64,000 bases of DNA from Hyalella azteca. Taxonomy: Eukaryota; Arthropoda; Malacostraca; Amphipoda; Hyalellidae. The notes beneath the pieces are model-generated. The model saw only the letters and a program-made list of their open reading frames with translations. It had not been told where the DNA came from and did not search any database. The DNA lies in NCBI RefSeq assembly GCF_000764305.2, contig NW_025932507.1:7307-71306 (forward strand), written 5' to 3'. Both the position numbers and the translations under genes were made by a program. This document shows, one piece after another, positions 49,701 through 61,999 of this stretch (position 1 is the first letter of the stretch; each line of letters begins with the position of its first letter).

Positions 49701-52700
49701 CGGACATTTACGGACATTTTAAATTAGGCAAATTACGGACATTTTAAAATGCCATTTTTAGGCTAGGCAAATTACGGACATTTTAAAATGCCTAGCAAAT
49801 TACGCAATAAGTCCAGCAGCTATTTCAATCAATCGTCACTTATGGAAAGATCGGGTTCCAAAAGCCTGATCCCTTGTGAATCAAGTCACAAAAAGTTCAA
49901 GAATCGGCAACAGGCCATGGGCCTATTTCTTCAACGCCGACACTTCTATTCTATTCTATTCTATATAAAAGAAATGTAACGTAATGTACTTGTGAAATTT
50001 TTTCCCCACGGTCGTGTGAAAAATTGAGCTTATAGCGTCAATGGTATATACGATTTACCGTATTACACCAAAATAAACATGTTGGAAGTTTAGCGGTTTT
50101 TAATTGAAATAAAAAGCATTGCATACCTGCTGATCTTATGAAAACGTAAACTTGCGGAAAAATGTCCCAGCAGCGAAAAATTTTCATGCCTATCCACGAA
50201 TACAAATAAAACAGCGATAACAAAACATATGTTTGAATGTTTTGGATTGAAATTTAGAAAATATTTTCATGCCGAATTAAAACCCAAGTAATTTTGGTAT
50301 TAAGGAAAAATATTGTTGCTGAACTATATTACTCTGCATATTCTACGAAAACAGACCAGGCACATATATTCTTTTGTGACCGTGAAACGTCAAGGTCAGG
50401 TTGAGAAGGTGAAAATAAAGTAAAACAAATTTCGCCCATAAAAAATTCACAAAAAATTGAAAATTCATAATTTTCAATTTTTTTTCTCGTATTTCGTTTC
50501 TGCTCAATATTTAATTTAATGTTATCGGTCGCATTAAATGTTATCGGCCATTACAACTCATTGCAAGATCAGAAATTTTTGACAAACGGAACATTGGATA
50601 AGCTAAGAGCTTGACAAACGGAACATTGGTAGCATTTACATCGGAGCTGTTAAATGTTCGAATAGTTTGAAAACGAATCACGGTAAAACTCAAAGTAAAG
50701 TTTCGTGTTATCCAGCCAACGATCCTCACGGCCAACGACGTAAAGAATAACGCCAAGCTGAATGCGTGTGCCAAGGCGACACCATCGAGGGCCCGCTCTC
50801 TCATTGCGTATTGTTTCCAGTCGTCAAAATACAGCTGACCATCAGACACAATTTGGACAAAAGTTTCCAAACGGAAAAGACACCAAAATGACTGCGGGTT
50901 TCTTATCTATTAAAGTGTAATGATCAGTATACTTCTAAGTAGTTTGCTGGTCCACAAAAAATCCATCAATCATTAATTTTATGTTGGCGTGGAAGGAAAA
51001 ATAAACAGTTCTATTAAACAACTCCCTTGGAGTTTAAAAATTAAGACATTTCTGTTAAATTCATGTGAAAATGAGCGGAAATCTGATTCCAAACTACATT
51101 GAACAAAAAGGCTTTTGAATATTTGTGGTAGTATATAGCCTATTGTATCAGTTTCAATGACATAGTCAGTTTCAATGTCAATAAGAAAACTTACAAGCTA
51201 TTTGCATGGATAGACTGTCGAAAAAAAGCTCACGTCGTCTTATGCTCAGCGGTCGTCGCCCTGACGAGAGAGTGAAACTCAATAGACGACTGGACCTTGA
51301 CATGAGCCTCTAAGGCCATGTTTTGCAAACGAATGCACGATGTCGGAAACACTGCAATGACTCAACGTGCGTTGTACAAGCCAGTGCCCTGACGAGGATA
51401 GCTACTATGCTGATGCATTGCATTATAAAGCATAACGTTAATTCTGTCATACGTATTCGCCTAGATTTCCTATAAATTTTGGATTTAACATTTAACGTGT
51501 CTAACCGAGTTAATGCATATTTATTTGATGAATTTTTATTTACCTTGACACACGAATGGAATTAAAATCTGTTTGCCGCAAAATACAAATTTCAGAAATT
51601 GGTACGTCGGGCGCGGCTATTCAAGTAAGCAAAACAAATTTTTTGAAGAAACTTATATTTTTAATCTATGAAGCGTTCTTCTCTGAACTTAATCTTGCAC
51701 GCACACAATAATGAAATTATCTGCATACAAGATTGAACTATCAATGGAAGTTGCGCGAAATTTTTTCATAAGCCAGAAGGATTCGAGTTTGTTAGCTGCG
51801 AAAAACGTAAAATTTTGTGTTAGTTCTTCTCCCAACCGAAAAACAGAAATTCATATTTAATATCCAGTTTGACAGGTAAAATAATCAAATAACTAATTTG
51901 TTCCTGATATAAGTTTTTTACGACATTTACTGTGAGAATTGCAATACTTCATTTCGAGTTATAGGTAGGTTCGAATTTATAAAAAAAACTATTCTAATGG
52001 TTCAATATGATGTTGTAATCACAGTTCTTGAGGAACTCGTGATATTTTGAAACTATAAACAACACATTATTCCGCGTTGAATATTACATCGTTCATTATT
52101 TCTTGGATTATTACTGGAGATAATTGCTGCTTGAACGTTAAGTAAGCAGCACTGTTGAGTCCCAACTAGCGACCGTACGAGGCCACGGAGATAAGATTTG
52201 AATTCGCACGGGAAGTTGGGAATGAGTTGTGTGGGAGCGTTAGAACGCTGCGTTCGTTCCGCAATATACAATGCGAGTTTGTTTCTTTGTACAGTATTAT
52301 GAATATGGAGGAGTTATATTATTATAGTTTACATACTATTTGATATAGCTGACTATTCAATTTATTCCAAAGTTCAGATTATACAAGCGTTGCAAGTGAA
52401 TACAAAGAAAAAAACGAAATGAAAAAACTTGATTGGTGAGTATGCAATATTAAAATAAACAATTAGGATAAATATTGGGGATTATTTGCATCTTTCATCC
52501 CCTATTTTGATTTCAGCTTAAAAACCATGGTTAAGTGAGTGGTGATCGCTAAAATTTACTTGCATCAGAAGGGCTTAAATATCAAAACTCAATAGTGCAA
52601 GTGAGGTTCCTAACATATCTTTCAAGAGACTATCTTCTCATAACCCCAATCCTGAACTGAATTGCAATCAAGCAGCAATGCATGCATAGCCTTGGATGGT

Positions 52701-55700
52701 AAATCTATAAGGCATGCAGACATTAACTCCATGATCAGTTACGTAATTTTCTATCCAACTATCTAAGGTTTTACCTTGAATTTAAATTCAATAATATAAC
52801 TGTGAAGCGCAAGACTATAGAACTGCATTGAAATCAAATTTTATTTGGGCATCCAGAGCCATTTTAGTAGACGAATTACAAAATAAAAGGAAAAGATGTG
52901 GCAACAGATTTACTGTCCTAAATTGTTCTGAAAGGTAACTTGACCCAAAGAGTCTTCTGAATAGTAATTAGTGGCTTATGTCATTTGTAAGGCTATCATG
53001 GTTCTCTCTAACGTCTGTAAAGAGTCAAGGAAGAACAGCAAAAATTGTTTTCTGGACAAAAGGAATTATCATGTCATGCAGATAGAAATTTCAAAAATCC
53101 AAATGGGATCCGGAGGGGTAAACTGTATACCTTCTAAAGATTCTGTGGAATATTTAGGGATATTTTATAGTATGGAAGAATTTCGACTGTCTTACTTAGT
53201 GTTTCGGAGGTGCATCAATTTGATGGCAGTCTTCAAAAAAATACCATTTCTATTTTTTATGAAAAATTTCAAGCAATCCTATATCTTGAGCAAAAAGGAA
53301 TATTTTGATGTGTGCATATGTTTAGAAGAATTATTCGTTTGATTTGACAATTTATGTTATAATGAAAATGCACTGTTAATAAAATTTACTTATTTCCATC
53401 CATTTATAATCAACCAGAAAAACACAAAGCGCAGAAATGTTAGCCACAGAGACATTTGAAAAAATTTCGCAAGTCACGCTCATGTCTTAACCTTAATCAT
53501 CACGAGAAGTAAAAATACCTTTCTTCACCTCAACAACAAAAAGAGAAAATACATCCATCCCTCAGAGCCTTGTCACTCTGTTTATTTCTTACGAACTTCT
53601 AAGTGTGAAGGGAATATAAGCTCAAGTCTCTTATGGATGCATGCCAGCGTGTCTTGAGGGTACATGCCATTCCTGAAACACTGCAGCTGTATCTTCCAGC
53701 ATTTGTGTTGAGTCTTCGCTGATAAGATTTAGTAAACGGCATCTTCCAGCATTTGTGTCAAGTCTTCGTTGATAAGATTTAGTAAACTGCATCTTCCAGC
53801 ATTTGTGTTAAGTCTTTGCTGATAAGATTTAGTAAACTGCATCGTACAGCATTTGTGTCAAGTCTTCGTTGATAAGATTTACTAAACGGCATCTTCTAGC
53901 ATATGTGTTAAGTCTTCGCTGATAAGATTTAGTAAACTGCATCTTCCAGCATTTGTGTTAAGTCTTTGCTGAGAAAATATAGTAAAGTATATCGTCGTTA
54001 AAATACTCTAGATTCGGTGCGAGGACAAAATGTTCCTAGGCCCGAACATTTAACGCGCTGTTGGGCCTCGAGACGATTAAGAGTACCAATAACAGGATGA
54101 GGGTACGGCAACAGAGGTTTCTCTTTTTACCCCATTATTTTTTCTAATTCATTCCATCAACAATGCGCAATAACGTAGTATGTATGATGAGTTATAAAAT
54201 TGCACCCGCTATGGAGATAGTAAATTCAGCACTGGATATTATTTGGCATTTTTAGTCAGGCAACGAACAAAGAAGGAGCAGGGCGTGCGAACTGCAGCTG
54301 AAGTGCGGATGTGTTGAGCAAGCGTTCTTTTGTTGCGCAATTCGACGTGCACATGACGCAGCAGCAGCTGCAATGCCTGCATGCGGCTTGAATTAAACAA
54401 TATAACTTCACAATCCCAGCGCGTAAACACTAAGATTTCGTATAAACGACTATTATATGATATAGTGTTTCATGACCACGAGTTTCATTTTCGTGACTAT
54501 TCTTCAAAGCAATTTTACTGTACTTTTATTCGCTGTGCTAATATCAACTTCATTTCCCTTGTGTTCCGGCAGGAATGAAGACCAAACACCTTCGCATGAT
54601 TTATTTTGTGCTCGGGGTGCATATTGGAACTTCATGAACAGCGAGGCGAAAGTCGCGGATGGGGAGTAATTCTTCACAATCAAAACTTATCAATTGAAAA
54701 CTTTTAAACTGTAGAAGTGAAAACATTCAACGTGTGGAAAGACACAAGGAACGTGAATGGTGTGAGAAGATTTAGATAAAGGTGAGTAATTACATCGTGG
54801 ATACATTTAAGGCAGCATTTTGGAGATGATTTATTACGATGTCGTACAACGGTTGTTTGACGACGACATGTATCGATTATTTTGTGTATCAAATTATTGC
54901 TGTGTATCTATTGTCCCACACGGTCTTCGAAGTAAGTAAGGATTTAGTAATTCAATTTAGCGAATTTTTTGCTTTGGGATTTGTCCTCAGTGAGTGGCAG
55001 GTTTATCCGGCAGTAAAAATTGTGTTGTGAGGCATGCGGTGCTCTGCATGCCTCCGTAGCCACAACATCTCAGGACTGGTGGCTTTGAGCTCAAAACATG
55101 GATAGCGGATTACCTGTTCTACTTGCATGGCCAGCAGAATATGTGACCTCAATAGAATTATAAGTAATGTTGACGTATTACAGTCGCAAGGGATCAGTTA
55201 ACCATATAACATGACGATTGGATTAGTCTCTATATGAGTTTGGAATAAACGGAGAGAAATTTAGTGCAGTGAAAGAAAATTCACAAATTATAAATATTTA
55301 TTTATGTCAGTATTAAATATGTTTATAGCCTTTGATATTTGCTGGTACACGCAGACTGTTCAAAAAATCAAATTGAAAAATGAGTTAGAAATTAGACGCT
55401 TCTAAGAAATGTTGACACGATAAAGAAAAAATAATTAAACGCGATTAAAGATTATTTCTTCTACTATTGTCTGGTGCAGAGGAGTTAGAGTGTAGCGCAC
55501 GACCGGCGCGCGCAGACAGAACCTTTCTCTGCGGTGCTCCGCTTTCTACGCCAGCGGCTGCAGGGCGTTGCGATCCTGCCGCACAGAGCAGCTGAAGGCT
55601 TCGTGTAAGTCGTCTCAAGACTTGACAATTGAACATCTTTGTGACTCAATTAATTGCTATTCAAGCTGTTTATAAAATACTTTGTGACTAAAAATTCGTC

Positions 55701-58700
55701 TAAAGACTTGGCAATTTAGGACCTTTGTGACTCAATTTATATTAATTTAAGTTTTTTCCTAACTGTAGTGACTAAAAACCCACGAGAATTAAGAGATAAT
55801 ATTTCTATAAGGTTTAAATAGTTTCGTAACTGCTAACACAAGGCACGCAATGAACTCAAATGATCGGTTTAATGGTCGATAAAACGAACGATTAATAAGC
55901 ATATTAAATAACTACATATTTCGAGGCACCTAACGCGAGTACTAACAAATGTTCATGGTTGCTAATATTTCTCCGTTTTCGTTAAGTAAAAAGAGTGTGA
56001 ATAATATGGGTGTCTCACAAGAACTAGTCTTCACAGTATACCTATAACATTTCTCTAATGAATGACGCATTTCCCCCCAAGAGTCGCTGGCTTGGTAAAC
56101 ACTGAAACACGAAGCGAGCAGTCGAAAGTAACCTTATAGCTTTTACCTAAAAATCTACCATAAATGCAAGCCTGCATGTATAAACTGTCAATTTTGTTTA
56201 ATTGTTAATTTCTAGCAATTCTTATTTACCCATTACGACAAAATTTTGCTCGAATGTAAGACAGCGAAATAACAAAAACTATCACTCATTAGGCCATCTA
56301 AGTATTTTAATCCGATTTAATCATCATAAATCTTATTTAAAATAAGTGAAAAGTGACATGGAAAATATACTGGATCAATACAATATCTAAAAATGTTGTC
56401 TATTGCCTGCGTCATTACGTTACGTTACTTTTTCTTCAAGGTTAATACGTTTGATCAAGTCAAACCTACATCTGCAGAGAAATACTTTGAACTTGTGGCC
56501 AATCATCAATGTATGCTTATTTTTGCGGTAAATAATATTTACATTAAAAAATGAAAATTGCGTTGAAATTTCATATTCTTTGAATTCTGGATATTTTCTG
56601 GTTAGCTGAATTGAATGGATATATGTGTTTTTGAACCTACCACACCTAGCGAAAATGCCGATAGCCATAGCAAATAGTCCAAATTTTCCCTTTGGCCATA
56701 TCAAATAGACAGAAGATACACTTGCAAGAACTTTCAAACAAAATCTCCACAAACGGAGGGATATTGGGATATTGTGTGAAAATTTTGTGTTATCTTTTGC
56801 TAGATTATTGAGTGATAACATGTCATAATACAGCTTCTACTTTGTGTCAATGGTGGAAAATTTTGTGAAATTTAAAATTGAGTCCTTGCACCAGGCTTGT
56901 CAAATAATTAAGAGCATTAGCCATTAGTTAGAATGCTTCGAATAATTAGTAGTTCGAACAATAATGACTAATATCCTGTTATTGTTTAGGATCTTATTCC
57001 ACTATAACACAGTTTCTTAAGAGTGTTCGCCGTTTGCTTGCCTTGAGACTGTTGGCCGCAATGTGAAAGTGGCTAAGTATTCATTCTGCATGACAACACT
57101 CGTTATTCTGGTAGTTACAGTACGTAGCGTGGACATAATTATTGCACCAGGTAGACGAAGTGAGTTGTTACTGTGACTGTACACCGAGATAAGACATATG
57201 TTGACGTAATGCTCCATGACGAAGATCTCTGACTCTAGCAATCGTTATGGAAATAAGTTAACGATCTAACGGGACAAACTTTCTACAAATGAAAACAGGA
57301 TATTAAAGATCGGAAGGTTAGCGTATACAGTTTACTTTAAAATATTTTATCTTTTTCTCCGATTTGCTATCGAGTGAAATTCGCTAAATTTACTTTAGAT
57401 ATGCTACTTCTTTCTGAGAATTCTAAAGTAAATATATGGAACTAGCTGAATTAAATTATAAATGGAACTTTTTCTCATAATTTTTGTTAGTAAATTGTAT
57501 GCAAACATAAAAGTGATCAGGTTAGTTTTGGTCTCTGCAGAGATCGCACTATGCAGTCACCATGTATGGTCATGTACATCGTATACATCGTTGCATGAAT
57601 TCCACGTTACCAAAGTTGCCAATCATGTTTTAACTGAAGTTTGGTTCTCTCTCATGTGTAATCCATATGGAGGTCTCAGTTGAATTTTATTTATTTTTCA
57701 ACTTAAGCACATGAATACACCATCACATGTAAAACCTGTTTCAGCAGAAAGAAAAACTCTCCCATGCCAGTTTCAATTATTTAAATGTAACATATAAATA
57801 TGCCATGTACATGTTATGTTGCCATTCGAAGAAATGGCTTTATGATTACAAAATAATCAGAAATTATAATACTCTAAAAAGTGAACCGGAAATTACTTGT
57901 AAATGAGCACATTTATCACAACGCAAGTCTGCATGTGTATGCGCAGCTCGATCAAAGTCATGAAGTTGCCAGTGCATTTATGAAATGATAATGTTCATAA
58001 TATTCGAATATTGCAATTCTCTTGCAAAAGAAATAGGTAACAAAAAAGAATTGACATATAAGTCGTTCATTGATCGGAAATCAGAAAGTGCGGCAAGCAC
58101 TTTTTTTCTGCAAATACTGACTCAGTGAAGGGCATTAAGCGACGCTGTCTCCATTATTTTTTATCTGTGTGGCTGTTTATTATTTTTGATATCATGGAGT
58201 TTTTGCCATAACTCGATGACGTTCAACAAGTTGCCGTACTGCAATAATTCATCAAGTTAGTAATTGAAAGTAGGGTATGACCTATCTGCACGACTAAGAA
58301 ATTTTAAGTTTAGATGATTAAACTGACTGTTAAGTCAACTCAACATGGTTTTAGATTTTAGGTTTATTTTGAAACTTGTTCTCAAAGTTAATTCTCACTG
58401 CAGTGTCTTAGTCAAAACTGGGCACTAAACAAACCGGTGATCAATCATAATTAACGAGATGGATGCATGCTAAATAAACTCGTTTCAATGCCCTCTAGAA
58501 GATGTTTATGATCAGCGATTATGCACGTGAATAATTTACTCATGATGTAAGTAGCTGCTTTCAGAAGCAGCGGTTGCATGGCAGTGCTTGAAGCGGAAAA
58601 TACGAGCGGGCGAAAAGCTGGCGCCGAGTTTCGCCTTTCACTCAGCCCACGAGCAAGATTTCTGCTCGTCACGGGCGCTCCACGTCACGCTTACACGACG

Positions 58701-61700
58701 GAAACGTTCTGCCGTGTACGCACCACGCTTCCAGCCTTTGCTATAAGCTTCAAATAAAATTAGTTTTTTTTGCGGAAATTTAAGTTTCTCTCGAGTGATT
58801 ATAGTTTCCACATTTTGTGTATGAATGGAAAAGTCGTACATTGATATTTTATAGAAGCATACACGCAAACAGTTACACACTCTTGACTCGATTTTTAGCG
58901 CACGTCATTGATCAGTTATCTTATTAAGAATGTTGTCCACTAAATTTAGTGAGTTTACTTTTCATATTGCAGTGGATCAGCATTAAAAATTTGCTCCTGG
59001 ACCTTAAAATAAAATAATAAGCATTTAAATAATACGGATCTCATTCTTTTGAGGGTTTAAAGTGGAGGAATTCGCAGACGTATAATATATGGGCATGGTG
59101 AAAAGTTGAGAGAACACTAGGACTTCAACATTTTACCGACATCATAGAAATTACTTTCATGGAAAATCGTTCGCTTGAGTGGAAATCATTCTGTTGATCG
59201 AATATAGTAAAAATTATAGCTAAAGAGTCGTGTTAAATATGCAAATGGAACCTTCACTTTCTCCTTCGTCCAATAAATAGATATAAATAATGCTATCAAA
59301 GTGATACTGTTCTAACGTGTCTCTACTCAAGCGTGCCAAGATTGAATATTGGGATTCCGAGAGCAGTTTTGAAAGGAGGACCCGTTCACCCGCAAGAAGC
59401 TCTTCCACTTTCTCGGAACGCTGATGACTCGACAAAAGATGTTCCCAAAACAGCGGCTTGACCAAGCAACTGAGACTAAGCGACGCAAGTCTAAACATCC
59501 TTCACAATCAAGCTTTAGATTAGAACATTCTAATGCGAGAGATCGTCAGGTGGTGCTGGTTGCAATCGAACAATAGAAACCTCATAACATCACCGATGGA
59601 TGAATCTCTAGCATGTGGAACGTCAGTATACTTGTAAAAGATAGTTGAATTAGTCAAATATAATTATAACAATTTGAATAGCACGTTGTTAGAATAAAAT
59701 AACAATTGAATAGCATTTGAGTTGTTTCTCGAGAATAGCCGAAACTGGATGTATATAGTATATATGCTATGTGTATAAAGTGGGGCTGATTAAAAAATTT
59801 AGAACCAAATATAACTAATAAACTAAGTGAAGTGAACAATTAGAGAATTTTAATTGCAAGCAAATGTAGAAATTCCTTCTAGAGAACGCGTAGGAAGTAA
59901 AAATATCAGCACGTCGACATTCTAACATTAGAATGGCCACAAAAAGAGCGCCAGGCAGTCAGTAGAGCTTCCCAAACAATTCACTTTCACCGCCAGCCAG
60001 TCGAGCCAGCCAACACAGTCAGTTGTGAGCTCTACAGCAGCTTCTCGACAGCCAGTCGAGCCAGCCAACACAGTCAGTTGTGAGCTCTACAGCAGCTTCT
60101 CGAGAGAAAATCGAGTCAGCCAACAAAGTTTCGTTTCTGGTCTTCGTATGAGACAATAATTGAATAATGTTCGTTCCACTCGCCCTTATTTATTTCAACT
60201 AGAGTAAAGGATAAAATTTAGAGTGTAATTCGGAAAGTGTAATTAAATTTGTGGTTATTCCTATATTGCTCGCAGGTTTAAGAGTTCAACAATGTTTTTT
60301 CTTTACTATCTATAATTACTTTATTGGCTATGGTTATATTATTTAATATCCAACTAATGACATCAATGATTTTACAACTTAATCACATTCCTTCATATTG
60401 GGATGATAAAACGATTCACAATAAATTTTAATGCTTCAATTTGAAAGAGAACATAGCCTTCATCATTAGCAATTAATGCTTACATATTAAAGTTCACGAG
60501 TTGAAAGCTTTTTATTATTTATTTGCTAAGCCGTGCCCTATCTCTTTGATCTAACAATTTCCATCAAAGCCGCGGTATTTGTTTTCCTTGACGCGAATAA
60601 AAGTTTAGTCCTGCTTTATAATGTGTAATGGCAAACTCTTTATAGATTATCGAGAGATAAGGACGGAAATATTTTTTCTGAAATTGTGAAAAAGTGTGAT
60701 TATTTTGTCGCTCATTGGGATTTCAGCAGAAAATATTGTAAATGTGGAGATCGGATTCCCGGTACAGAACTTTCCTTTTGTCGCCATCACATTTCCGCGG
60801 TCGAAACTCCAGACGCGGCAGTATTTTTTAAAAAGCTAATAAATAGGGAAAATGGTCATGTTGCTTTCGAAAAAAAGTGATAGTCTTAGAAAGCGGTAAC
60901 TTATTTTTATACTCGATGACTTTTACGGAGCGTGTGACACGGAATTTTAGAAAGGTGTGGTTGTTGTGCGATTCATGTTGCTCTTTCATTATTTTTGTTA
61001 GCTTCTACGTGCAGATTCTTGGCAGTCAAAAGGTAGACAGGAAATTATTCAAAATATATAAAATATTATAAGGTGCGTGAATAACTTCCCAAATGAATTT
61101 TGCAATGAACAGAAATTTGTCGTTTATTCTGTATTCGTTCCAAAAGTATCGCATGAATCGAATTGGGTAAAGTTAAACAATAACAAAGATTATCATACAA
61201 AATTGAACAATTTGGTCACTTCATCATCCCTGCTTTCCCAAGTTTTATCGTGAATAAAAGCCGTATGTAAGAAAAATGCACCGAAACATCAATAAAAAAA
61301 ATAATAAATAAAATAAAATAACTTCAATCGCATAGCAATTCTAATCCAGTCCTGCAGTGATTATTTGTATGGTTCGTGTGACCGAATACTAAATACTTAC
61401 CGCTAGTCAGTCAATCATAATGAGATTGTCAAATCTCGAACTTAATATTTTTTTGTAAATATCCTGAATTCAACAGCATAAAATTTAACAATTTATTTTT
61501 TGTTCAGAACAGATTAAATACAAGATACGATCGTTTTAAGTATGTCTCAGTAGATTCAAATAACACTAATTACTAAATAAATACTTAAATAAAAGCTATT
61601 GCAAGACTTGAAAGTCCCGTATTAATCAGATGATTATGCTAAAAAATAATGTAATACTCACTGGCGGGGGAGAATCAGAGTAAACCTCGGAAGAAGCATA

Positions 61701-61754
61701 GTTCGGTGGCAGAGATTCATTGTCTTGAGGTAAATCTCCTTTTTCAGACGCCAT
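34773..61754 (-). CDS. Type II membrane protein with acidic, proline-rich outer region
   Basis: Exons in coding order: 61754-61662, 37970-37824, 37314-37099, 36809-36681, 36434-35267, 35143-34773; phases 0,0,0,0,1; 707 aa. Exon 1 (MASEKGDLPQDNESLPPNYA...SDSPPP) joins AYRKTSTVRLQMTRV, then one membrane span (about residues 45-65, CITVLAAGFLTGMFILAHSW). Basic residues on the N-terminal side and no cleavable signal give a type II topology. A Cys-rich CDCDC follows. The outer part is acidic (GPDDKDDKDEDGQ; a run of Asp near 225-235) then rich in Pro, Met, Phe and His (MQQHYHHHF; RPFPPQQ). The block AGRDVQCKVEKKIQNLGGG looks conserved. I cannot name its function. The join of exon 1 to exon 2 spans 23.7 kb and rests on phase, lack of any other partner, and sequence sense; the other joins are secure. 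Confidence 0.82.
37951..38305 (-). repeat. 186-bp tandem duplication across the acceptor of membrane-protein exon 2
   Basis: Copy 1 (from 37951) includes the first 20 bases of the exon and the true acceptor; copy 2 (from 38137) repeats GTGCTCGTCTCGCGAAAGGCC and the long shared block GAAACAAATTCAGAATTGTT onward, with later drift. In copy 2 the acceptor CAG has become CTG, so it cannot be used. Confidence 0.88.
38306..42985 (-). other. Large intron of the membrane-protein gene, proximal part
   Basis: No exon recognised. A 115-codon minus frame at 39717-39370 has no recognisable match. At 41523-41541 (GTGCCG...CGGCAC) and 41564-41598 (CCTGTTCAACC...GGTTGAACAGG) there are two adjacent strong hairpins. 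At 42110-42310 a degenerate repeat of (G)ACACGCAGTA units is present. Confidence 0.5.
42987..43034. repeat. 48-bp hairpin
   Basis: CGTGATAGTAAA...AGCGTTCCA pairs with TGGAACGC...TTTTACTATCACG. The sequence ATGGTCTACCCAATTCG lies on each side (42944-42960 and 43044-43060), so the hairpin is framed by direct repeats. It has no coding content. Confidence 0.75.
43035..49506 (-). other. Large intron, middle part, with CpG-rich islands
   Basis: No exon recognised. GC/CpG-rich patches occur at 43620-43830, 45840-45960 and 46540-46740. A 21-bp minisatellite (GGTGCGAGAATAATGATTCAG) sits at 46192-46279. A direct repeat of CAATAGGCCTCTGGTGGCTC is at 45160-45230. The patches may be regulatory elements or unannotated alternative first exons. 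Confidence 0.45.
49507..49967 (+). mobile_element. 3' end of the (TTCTA)n-tailed LINE, copy B
   Basis: Encodes VDAPSMNAFKNRLDEAMQEH, the same terminal segment as copy A near 9.6 kb, followed by the shared 3' region and a TTCTATTCTATTCTATTCTA end. Internal tandem copies of AAATTACGGACATTTTAAAA (49690-49800) lengthen it relative to copy A. Confidence 0.85.
49968..53690 (-). other. Large intron, continuing
   Basis: No exon recognised. A 123-codon plus-strand frame at 52971-53342 (contains KDSVEYLGIFYSMEEFRLSY) is the longest here. It has no clear start context and no recognised family, and may be chance or a LINE relic. AATAAA follows at about 53379. Confidence 0.4.
53691..53990. repeat. Six-copy 50-bp minisatellite
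   Basis: Units start at 53691, 53741, 53791, 53841, 53891 and 53941, each ATCTTCCAGCATTTGTGT followed by (C/T)AAGTCTTCG(C/T)TGATAAGA and TTTAGTAAAC(G/T)GC. Exact 50-base period with 2-6 differences per unit. Confidence 0.95.
54472..54669 (+). CDS. Candidate small secreted peptide ORF (65 aa), doubtful
   Basis: ATG at 54472. Residues 15-33 (FTVLLFAVLISTSFPLCSG) look like a signal peptide core with a plausible cleavage after CSG. The remainder (RNEDQTPSHDLFCARGAYWN...) is short and polar, with one cysteine. A good acceptor (TTTCCCTTGTGTTCCGGCAG) lies inside the frame at 54573, so the second half could instead be a terminal exon. It is nested on the opposite strand inside the large intron. No known peptide family is recognised, and the frame may be chance. 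Confidence 0.25.
   Translation: MTTSFIFVTILQSNFTVLLFAVLISTSFPLCSGRNEDQTPSHDLFCARGAYWNFMNSEAKVADGE
54670..59219 (-). other. Large intron, distal part
   Basis: CpG-rich islands at 55480-55600 and 58560-58740 stand out from AT-rich surroundings. A 133-codon minus frame at 56821-56420 is hydrophobic in part but unrecognised. No exon with matching splice phase was found. Confidence 0.4.
59220..59498 (-). CDS. Unassigned 92-aa ORF with coding-like composition, doubtful
   Basis: ATG at 59498. The product is leucine- and glutamate-rich and probably helical (SSHQRSEKVEELLAGERVLL, SESQYSILARLSRDTLEQYH), ending at a TAA at 59220-59222. Base composition is closer to that of the real exons than to the flanks. 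No family is recognised and no splice link to the host gene is seen. It may be a nested small gene, a relic of a transposon ORF, or chance. Confidence 0.3.
   Translation of the reverse strand: MFRLASLSLSCLVKPLFWEHLLSSHQRSEKVEELLAGERVLLSKLLSESQYSILARLSRDTLEQYHFDSIIYIYLLDEGESEGSICIFNTTL
59996..60105. repeat. 55-bp tandem pair
   Basis: Two copies of GCCAGTCGAGCCAGCCAACA followed by CAGTCAGTTGTGAGCTCTAC and AGCAGCTTCTCGA, nearly identical; a third, diverged start follows at 60106. The preceding AGTAGAGCTTCCC is a weak reverse match. Confidence 0.85.
60130..61661 (-). other. Large intron, start-proximal part
   Basis: AT-rich intronic DNA adjoining the first coding exon; no exon, RNA gene or transposon recognised. 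Confidence 0.5.
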
Positions 61755-61869
61755 GATTGCTGTCGTACTAAGACAACAAACGGGTTCCTTATGAAATAAC
61801 TTGCAACGCTATAATTTGAAAGTTCTGTGCGTAAATAAGGAAATGTAACGAGAGCGTCGCGCACCTTAC

Positions 61870-61990
61870 CAAGCAAGCTCCAGACCTCGACTCGCGCACT
61901 CCAGGCAACCGCCTGTACTTAACAACTCATCGCCGTTCACCTTCATGCGAGTCACCACTCAGTATGCGGCCAGCGTTTCCTACCAGGCTG
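61870..61990 (-). other. Probable untranslated first exon of the membrane-protein gene
   Basis: A GC-rich stretch that ends on the minus strand in the donor GAGCTTG|GTAAGG (exon end 61870). About 110 bases further an acceptor (TACGACAG|CAATC) lies five bases before the start codon at 61754. The outer boundary is not defined. Confidence 0.55.
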
Positions 61991-61999
61991 GCTGCATTC

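Noticed and set aside
52971..53342. 123-codon frame as a gene
   Set aside because: No recognised family, poor start context, AT-rich codon choice like its flanks; kept only as a note in the intron entry.
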